Assembly: GCA_037447655.1 (NCBI GenBank)
Contig: JBBHKE010002091.1
Coordinates: forward strand, 1 to 48,206
Origin: Zygnema cylindricum
Taxonomy: Eukaryota > Streptophyta > Zygnematophyceae > Zygnematales > Zygnemataceae
DNA length: 48,206 nt
Direction of reading: 5' to 3'
Part shown: piece after piece, positions 42,055-48,206 of the stretch
Layout of the letters: the number at the start of each line of letters is the position of its first letter
Numbering within the stretch: the first letter of the stretch is position 1
The notes under the pieces: generated by a model
What the model saw: the letters and a program-made list of their open reading frames with translations, nothing else
Database searches by the model: none
What the model was told of the DNA's origin: nothing
Position numbers and translations under genes: made by a program

Positions 42055-42374
42055 AAAATTTAGTTTCGTGCACCCGGAATAAAATATGCATCATTTCAAA
42101 TGTAACTTTACATTTCTGTACACCCAAATTTACTTTTTTTTTTTCGTTCAAACGTCACCACTGCTTCCGCTGACGTCACCACTGCTTCAACTGCCTGCTG
42201 CCATGTCTTCCAAATACCATCCTTCCTAAACACACCATTTCTTCCGCTTCCTCTTTCTAGGTCTTCAAAAATAAAAATATAAACTTTCCTTTTCAACCAA
42301 TTTCAAAATTCAAAATGCTAAATCCGAAATTTTACAAAAATTACTAAATGTCGAAGATAGCCACCTCCATATAA

Positions 42375-42926
42375 TTACTTTTCACGTTGTTTTCTTTTGA
42401 CCACTTTCTGCACATGTTTTCTTCTATGGTTCATCCTTTGAATTCTACTTCTTTTCTTCGTTTTCTTCATAAATTTTGGTATTCTCTCAATTTTCACATT
42501 TTTGTTTTCTTTTTCAATAATATAAACTTCCTCAATTACTCCACTTTTCTTATCACTTTTTCTCTCTCCTTCTCTAAGTGCATTAATTTCCTCATGCAAA
42601 TTATTTTCAGTTTCTACTTCCAATTGACCTTCACTCTCTCTAACTATCCTCACAACATTAATCTTTTCCTCCCGTAAATCTTTATCACTCACCAAGCTGC
42701 CGTCAGAAAAATTGACAGAAACCGAATCCTTTTCTGTCACCACTTTCTCCACACTATTTTTGGTGACAGCAAATGTTTCCTTTACTTCCTCATTTTCCAT
42801 ATTTTTTCGAAAAAATAACAGTCGGCAAGCATACAAATTCATCGACTGGAAGTGTATCCCTTCGTGTAGGGGGTCGAACTCGATCGTCATCCCATCCGTT
42901 TCTGAAATTTCATGTGACACATGCAC
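42375..42926 (-). CDS. Orphan ORF downstream of gag in Copia element 2
   Basis: About 180 codons, overlapping the end of gag by 17 nt in another frame; its first codon is GTG, so a frameshift from gag or an internal ATG would be needed. The protein is highly charged: an acidic and lysine-rich middle (VEKVVTEKDSVSVNF, REEKINVVRIVRESEGQLEV) and a strongly basic C-terminus (KKTKKRSRIQRMNHRRKHVQ) that could bind nucleic acid or act as a nuclear-localisation signal. No retroelement enzyme motif. It occupies the place of pol; its origin is not recognised. Confidence 0.5.
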   Translation of the reverse strand: MHVSHEISETDGMTIEFDPLHEGIHFQSMNLYACRLLFFRKNMENEEVKETFAVTKNSVEKVVTEKDSVSVNFSDGSLVSDKDLREEKINVVRIVRESEGQLEVETENNLHEEINALREGERKSDKKSGVIEEVYIIEKENKNVKIERIPKFMKKTKKRSRIQRMNHRRKHVQKVVKRKQREK

Positions 42927-43656
42927 TTTTATATGATGGACATACTCTAAAAGTATGTCCTAAATCATTACAGTAAAAACAATTTTCTGATTTGCAACTT
43001 TTTCTATTTTTCTGAAACTGTGATCTAACACCTTCAAAATTCCCCCTATCTTTTAAAGCATCTTTATCATTTTCTACATCCAAAACAAATCTGATTGCTA
43101 ATGGTAAGTTCCAATCCTTTTTATCAACTTGGTTTAATCTATCAAACGCACACCTATATTCCTTAGGTAATCCTTTCATTAAAATGAGAGCCTTTTGAAC
43201 ATTTGTAAAATTTTCTCCCGCAATATCATTTTTTGCAAACAATCTTTGCAAACTAAGGCAATGTTTCAACATGCTACCACCATCATATTTATATTCAAAT
43301 ATTTTTGTAGCACTAATCATCCAGTGATACACAGAAGTCTTTTGATAAGTGCATTCTAAAAACTTCCATAATTCAGCTGAACTCTTCACTTCAAGGTATA
43401 TCATTACAAATTCCTTAGTCATTGATATCTTGATAATCCTCAAGCACTCCAGGTTTTTCTCCTCCCATTCAGCCGAAGTTTCGACACATGTCCCATCCAC
43501 CACATCCATAAGCTCCCTCAACTTGAAGTAGCTCTCCATAATACTCCTCCAACAATAATATTCAGTTCCATCAAATATGGGTAAGTAGGATTCATCCAAT
43601 ATAGGTAGCCATGGGCGTGGGCCCATAACCTGTTGTCCATAGCCATTTCTAGCCAT
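42910..43656 (-). CDS. Copia gag of element 2
   Basis: 248 codons, ATG (43656) to TGA, uninterrupted. Opens MARNGYGQQVMGPRPWLP; then YLPIFDGTEYYCWRSIMESY is a UBN2-type Gag N-terminus, and CFYCNDLGHTFRVC a perfect CX2CX4HX4C zinc knuckle near the C-terminus. As in element 1, the ATG lies inside the LTR, 26 nt before its end, and the primer-binding site is translated as VMGP. Intact gag with no pol suggests selection for packaging in trans. Confidence 0.9.
   Translation of the reverse strand: MARNGYGQQVMGPRPWLPILDESYLPIFDGTEYYCWRSIMESYFKLRELMDVVDGTCVETSAEWEEKNLECLRIIKISMTKEFVMIYLEVKSSAELWKFLECTYQKTSVYHWMISATKIFEYKYDGGSMLKHCLSLQRLFAKNDIAGENFTNVQKALILMKGLPKEYRCAFDRLNQVDKKDWNLPLAIRFVLDVENDKDALKDRGNFEGVRSQFQKNRKSCKSENCFYCNDLGHTFRVCPSYKSACVT
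43617..43630 (-). promoter_or_regulatory. Primer-binding site, half-tRNA type (Copia 2)
   Basis: GGTTATGGGCCCAC directly after the LTR end ACAACA, identical to the site of element 1 although the LTRs are unrelated in sequence. Complementary to the anticodon arm of plant initiator tRNA-Met as I recall it. Confidence 0.75.
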
Positions 43657-44923
43657 GGATTCACCCTCGGAAGCACCACAGACTACAAAAAAACAGCCTA
43701 CTTTATATCAGCACAGAATTCTACAGAAATAACAAAACACGCTGAAACTGCATCAACAAATAGTATCTAGGCTTTGGAATAACCTCAAAAAGTTTCAGAC
43801 AATTATAATAAACAGAGCGATCACATCACCTAGTCAAAGTTGCAGAAAAACAGTCTGCCAGAACTTTGATAAAACAGACTAACTTCACAATGAAGTAAAA
43901 TACAGACCAGGCACACAATAGGCCTGCAAATCTGTGAAAATAATAAAAATTTAAAGAGGAACACACATGCAGAATTCCAGATAATTCTGCCAACAGATAT
44001 GAGGACAAAAAACACCATAAACAGATTTTGGTCCAAAAGTTCCTATGACTAAAAATGACTAAGTCCTACAAATATACACGAGCTCATTACTGAGTGTACG
44101 GAGGCATACCAGCCGTACGCAATCTACTAGCTACCTCTATTGATGTTAATAAACCCGAATACTTCGAGGTATGTCAAAAAGAGTAAATCTACACTAATAA
44201 CTAATACAAATAAAGACAAACCATTGTTGTAAACATTTACAAAGTACACACAATCTTACAAAATCGTATGCCCAGTCATGCTGAGTCACTCAATGGAACT
44301 CCTCAAATTTCGTCAAACAATCCGGGACGTCCAAAATAAACATCGTGTGATTGACGCGATTTCGAGTCTCTACTACTTGAAAAATATCGACGGCCTATAT
44401 CTGCCGTCCGTCGATCGAAATCGAGACCCTTGATGTCGCGCCACGTGGTCATAAAAAATCCAAACGAAATCCACGCGAGTCGTCAAATATCCCACGGCGT
44501 CGCGAAGACAATTTAGTCATTCATGTCCACTTGTTAAAAATAATAATTGTACAACCGAAATCATTTCCGTACCGCAGCCGCGTCCTTTGCAATAAATTCG
44601 GCAAATAAAGTACACGTCATTTTTCATAAACGTCGCTTGTCGCATATAAATTACATTTTTTCAAATTATATGTTCCGTACCGGCGACGTACATTTCGTAA
44701 ACTTCACATCGGATCGCGTCGCGATCCGCCGTCCATTTCTTAACGCATTCCGCGCCACTCAATTACTACCTCACATCCCTTTAATTTTACTCGTACATTT
44801 ACTCCCCCAATCCGCAAATCCATTCGAACCACCACATTGCTTTCGATAATATATTACGCACGCGAAACGTCGCGTGCGCACAAAATGTCGAGTACGCACG
44901 AAACCAACTTTTCAAAAACAACA
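43631..44923 (-). repeat. 5' LTR of Copia element 2
   Basis: 1,293 bp, TG...CA ends, carrying the gag start codon at its inner end. Very similar to the 3' LTR apart from one indel and scattered substitutions. Confidence 0.9.
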
Positions 44924-44928
44924 GCCTT
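44924..44928. repeat. Right target-site duplication of Copia element 2
   Basis: GCCTT, matching 40730-40734. Confidence 0.88.
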
Positions 44929-45719
44929 TTCTTTTCTCGTTCGATACCTCCGTGGTACGTCTCTCACTCTTTTTACTTGCAAGTACAAGGATATTCTTGC
45001 GATGATAAAGTACCTTGCTCCTTTTGTGGGGTTACCAAAAGTCCTCGGCCAGGTGGATATTCCCTACTAGGCCGCAAGACCAGAAGTATTAGATGTTAAC
45101 AACGACAAGTTTTATCTAGCTATCCCCGCGGTTTCTCGTCAGTATGCGGTGGCTCCTCGTGTGAGGCTCCCAGCTAGAGCGAGGGTAACCACTCTTCTAC
45201 TTGACCCTCTCTTAGTCATGTTTGACATCCTCCAAGAGGATTACCGCATTTAAAATCCGGATCAGCTCAAGGAGTTGATGAACTTCGAGCGTAGGTCTGG
45301 TGAAACCTCTCCCGCCTTACGAGCTCGAATGGAAACATTGTGAGAAGCATTACCATACCTCATGTTCGATGTGGAGGCTCTCCACAAATTTGTTGAATAG
45401 TTTCTAGGTCCATCAAAGAGGTTTATTCAAAACCACCTCAGTCAAATGTATGGACTAAAATTCTAATTTGAGCAAGGGCTCAATATGTGGTAGAGTATGA
45501 GATGCAAACATCGCGGTGGGACGCCCATGAGCCGTCTAAACCTCCTCAGAGGGAACCGGTTAATCCCTCTCCTCCTCCACCTAAAAACTCATGGCCTCCA
45601 AATAGGCCCTAGAAGACGCCAACCATGGGAACTCCACTCGGTAGTCTTAGAAACCCAATGTGTTTCTAATGTGGGAAAACCAAGCACCATGCCTATTGTT
45701 CTACGACCACAGGAGCAGG

Positions 45720-46651
45720 TGGACCAGCAGCAGTAGTAGTAGAAGTAGACATAATTCACCACAAAAGCTTACCAAGAATATTATCAAACAACTGTTTTCT
45801 ACAGCTCAATAAAGTAAACAAAAAGGTCTAAACAAATTCAAACTATAACAAAATATAGTGTATCACAAATTTTGACAACTCCCAAAGTTTCAACACAAGT
45901 TATTGAACATATACCAAGATATGTAACTCATAAGTTTCCCAAAAACAGTCTGCAAATTACACAGTTTTGTAGTCTAGATACATAAAATGTTCTAGGTCCT
46001 AAGTCGTATACTCTTCACTCAGTTGTCCAACTACATAGTGTTGTACCACTGATACAAGTGTCCTAAAGATACGTCTAAAGGAACTAAACTGCCACTAAGG
46101 TCTAAAACTCCTAATCACGTTAAAATTAATCTATCACTGTACAATCAATATTACTGAGAATCCTATACAAGTGACTTGTTCAAATACTTGTCGCCTGGCT
46201 TAGAGACAATTGTCTGAGTACATCCATCCGGTTGTTGCGGAACATCTGTCAGCAAGTCACTTAATTATTCTCTTATGAATCTCGTCCGTTGACTTGATTC
46301 ATATCAACTGTAGCAGCGCAGTCCAATTCCTAATCACATTCTAATATCAGCAGCTTCGTAGCAGCTGCGTTGTCTCATACCAAAAATAGCCCAGCTGCGT
46401 TTGTCTTGTTGCGTAGCAATTGCGTTGTCTTGTTGTATAGCAGGCTGGGTTCGCCCGTACGGACCACATAGAAAATAACCCCTACTGCGCTCGTTCCATC
46501 TGCGTTGTAGCTGCGTTGTTCCAATGTTGGTGTCAGTACCATTCAAAATCCTGTACAGTGTTTCAAGTGACGACTTGTGTCCCTATAGATCTATTTTTCC
46601 GCCATCCTGTAAATTTTCTCAGACTTAAAGCTTTCCAAAAAAAAAAGAACA
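45720..46651 (-). repeat. 3' LTR of Copia element 3
   Basis: About 932 bp. The minus strand begins TGTTCTTTTTT after the polypurine tract and is inferred to end GCTGGTCCA at 45720. Near that end lies an ATG (45752) followed by STSTTTAAGP codons, the same layout as the gag starts carried by the LTRs of elements 1 and 2. The left boundary rests on that analogy. Confidence 0.6.
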
Positions 46652-46660
46652 CTCCCCTAA
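46652..46660 (-). promoter_or_regulatory. Polypurine tract of Copia element 3
   Basis: TTAGGGGAG on the minus strand, next to the LTR. Confidence 0.65.
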
Positions 46661-46811
46661 AGCTTTAGACTCAGTATGCCTGCGCAGATACGATGTGGAA
46701 CTAACGCAACATCGCAGCATAGCAACGTAGCAATTTAGCAAGTCACCTAGTCCCACTACATCCCCGTTGTTGGATTGGGCAGCATGGCGCTATAGCAGTG
46801 CAGCAACTCCG

Positions 46812-48206
46812 CTATTCACTTAATCCCACTGTATCCTTACAATACTTCAACTTAGAAGCAGAAAGAGCTTTAGTGAGCATATCTGCAGTCGTTTTAGCAT
46901 CTGGCAAATAACATAATTTAATCACTCTAGAGAACACTTTTTCTCTTTTAAAGTGTAATCTTATATCCATGTGCTTACTTTTGAAGTGGTGACTTGGGTT
47001 AGAAGCAATGGCAATGGCAACCTGGTTATCACACCAGATCATCGTGGACCTACCTGCATGTATCCCAATTCTTCCAACATGGATTTCACCCATAAGAGTT
47101 CTTTGAGGGTCGAGCTCGCTGCCATATATTATGACTCCATCATTAATTGTGCCGTGACCTTTTGAAGTTTGCTGCTCCAATAGCAAGTCCTTTTCCCAAT
47201 TTTCAAAACGAATCGCGTGGTGGATTTTCTGCTTGGCATGTCGCCATAGCTTGCATCACTCCCTGTTTGCAGCTTCACTTCTCCTCCGCCTAGTGCGAGT
47301 TTAAGGTCTTTGGTTCCTGCCAAGTATCTTAAAACTCTTCTTGCTGCATCACGGTCAGATTTCCTCGGATTCTCTAGACTTCTACTCAGTACCCCAAGTG
47401 TTGCATCAATATCCGGACGGGTACAGTTCATGAAATATATTAAACTTCCCACTATCTGTTTGTAAGGTATCATTGTCATAAGATCATCCTCCCTTGATTC
47501 AAAATTTTCGCTGACAATAACGCCCGGTTCTGTTTCTTCCCCCTCTAACTTATGTCGAAACTCCATTGGTGTTACACATCCTTTTGCCCCTCGCATTCCT
47601 TATCATCTAACATGTTTCCAATTGCCTCCTTTTTAGTCAATTTTATTAATCTAATTTTCTTGTCCCTCTCTACTTGGATATACAAAATATATTTTGCCTC
47701 ACAGAGGTCTTTCATCTCAAACCGTGAGTTTGAAGCAATTTTAATTTTGTTAATTTTAGCCATTGATTTGCTGACTAATAGTAAATCATCTACGTACACC
47801 ACTATGTATGCTTTTCCATACTCACCTTTTAAAACATATACAGAGTGATCAAAACTTATCCTTGTAAATCCTAAGCTAGTTAACAACTCATCAAGTTTTA
47901 GATTCCATTGCCTAGAGGCCTGTTTTAGGCTATACAAAGATTTAAGCAGTTTGCATACTAAGTGTTTTTTTCCTGGTTCAGCATACATTTCAGGCAGTTG
48001 CATGTAAATGGTCTACTCTAGTTCTTCATGCAAAAAGGTCGTCTTTACATCCATCTGATGTATTTCTATATCTTCTATAGCAGCTAGGGACAGCAGAATC
48101 CTAACTGTTGGAAATCTTACAACCGGAGAAATTGTTTTCTCAAAATCGATTCCTTCCTTTTGATTATAACCCTTTGCCACAAGTATAGCCTTTTATCGTT
48201 CAATGG
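46812..48206 (-). pseudogene. Copia RT/RNase H, frameshifted (element 3)
   Basis: Three overlapping minus-strand frames: from the edge to 47572 (VAKGYNQKEGIDF, QMDVKTTFLHEELE, a TAG, then IYMQLPEMYAEPG, and the RT catalytic YVDDLLLVSK), 47596-47129 (YFMNCTRPDIDATLGVLSRS, SDASYGDMPSRKSTT, the RNase H start) and 47186-46812 (WCDNQVAIAIASNPSHHFKS, then PDAKTTADMLTKALS). Two shifts and one stop break an otherwise recognisable polyprotein, so this copy cannot make active enzyme. It differs clearly in sequence from element 1 pol and so belongs to another lineage. Confidence 0.85.

Larger units (their letters stand above)
40735..44923 (-). mobile_element. Copia element 2, non-autonomous (gag only)
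   Basis: 4,189 bp on the minus strand with long LTRs (1.29 and 1.31 kb), a GCCTT target duplication, the same primer-binding site as element 1 and a polypurine tract (CGGGGGAG). The 1.58-kb interior encodes a Gag and a second ORF but no protease, integrase, RT or RNase H, so it would depend on another Copia for movement. The LTRs differ mainly by an indel of about 20 bp near 41115/43995. Confidence 0.92.
40565..45714 (+). pseudogene. Gypsy-like gag pseudogene split by Copia element 2
   Basis: The frame reads YHDKFQDRFDLRV up to 40734 and, after removal of the Copia insertion and one GCCTT, resumes at 44929 with AFSFLVRYLRGTSL, KYKDILAMIKYLAPFVGLPK, DILQEDYRI, NPDQLKELMNFERRSGETSP and LGPSKRFIQNHLSQMYG. 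After a frameshift come ARAQYVVEYEMQ, a proline-rich stretch and a CCHC knuckle CF-stop-CGKTKHHAYC near 45660-45700. About ten in-frame stops, most TAA or TAG, mark it as dead. The retroviral-type gag arrangement suggests Ty3/gypsy. Its 3' part is cut off by Copia element 3 at 45720. Confidence 0.65.
45720..48206 (-). mobile_element. Copia element 3, cut by the window edge
   Basis: The 3' LTR, polypurine tract and 3' half of a minus-strand Copia pol run off the right end. Inserted into the plus-strand gag pseudogene. Frameshifts and stops show it is older than elements 1 and 2. Confidence 0.8.

Noticed and set aside
41670-44849. Antisense 100-codon ORF conserved in both LTRs of Copia 2
   Set aside because: LTRs were identical at insertion, so conservation is uninformative; the frame has no ATG and no known motif.
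1-48206. tRNA, rRNA, CRISPR or bacterial-type operon signals
   Set aside because: No cloverleaf with proper A and B boxes, no rRNA core motifs and no spaced direct-repeat array were seen; split genes and LTR elements make this eukaryotic DNA.

Overview
This looks like nuclear DNA of a green-lineage eukaryote. The genes are split by GT-AG introns, the encoded domains are plant-like (L-type lectin, LysM, papain-like protease, PAN, EGF), and much of the window is LTR retrotransposons, MITEs and decayed copies of them. A streptophyte alga of the Chara type is my best guess, but the sequence does not prove it. Two 10-N runs mark assembly gaps.

Layout. 0-7.4 kb: noncoding DNA with a TA-flanked MITE, three hAT-type non-autonomous elements and a decayed Copia RT/RNase H, one hAT sitting inside that RNase H. 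7.4-8.7 kb: a minus-strand gene for a secreted LysM protein, with TATA box and pyrimidine-rich leader. 8.7-15 kb: more MITEs and a diverged 230-bp repeat pair, no convincing gene. 15.4-34 kb: exons of one plus-strand mosaic gene, in order lectin, proline-rich hinge, second lectin, papain-like protease (4 exons), PAN/apple, EGF, EGF, proline-rich, LysM, LysM. Most module exons begin and end in phase 1. Stops, a frameshift and lost catalytic residues suggest that at least the 3' half is decaying. A nearly intact Copia element (17,091-23,042, TSD TCACT) sits in the intron between hinge and second lectin, and two copies of a 1.05-kb repeat lie around the EGF2-LysM part.

34.5-48.2 kb is nested retroelement debris: a minus-strand gag-like pseudogene with an in-frame 267-bp tandem repeat; a plus-strand gag pseudogene split by a gag-only Copia element (40,735-44,923, TSD GCCTT); and the 3' part of a third Copia element running off the right edge.

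Two things stand out. First, the lectin-papain-PAN-EGF-LysM mosaic reads as an extracellular carbohydrate-binding protease built by exon shuffling. Second, the Copia elements share an uncommon plan: the gag start codon lies inside the LTR, and in the two whose junction is visible the primer-binding site matches the anticodon arm of initiator tRNA-Met (half-tRNA priming), so the PBS is itself translated in gag. All gene models come from reading frames and splice motifs by eye, without transcript or database support.
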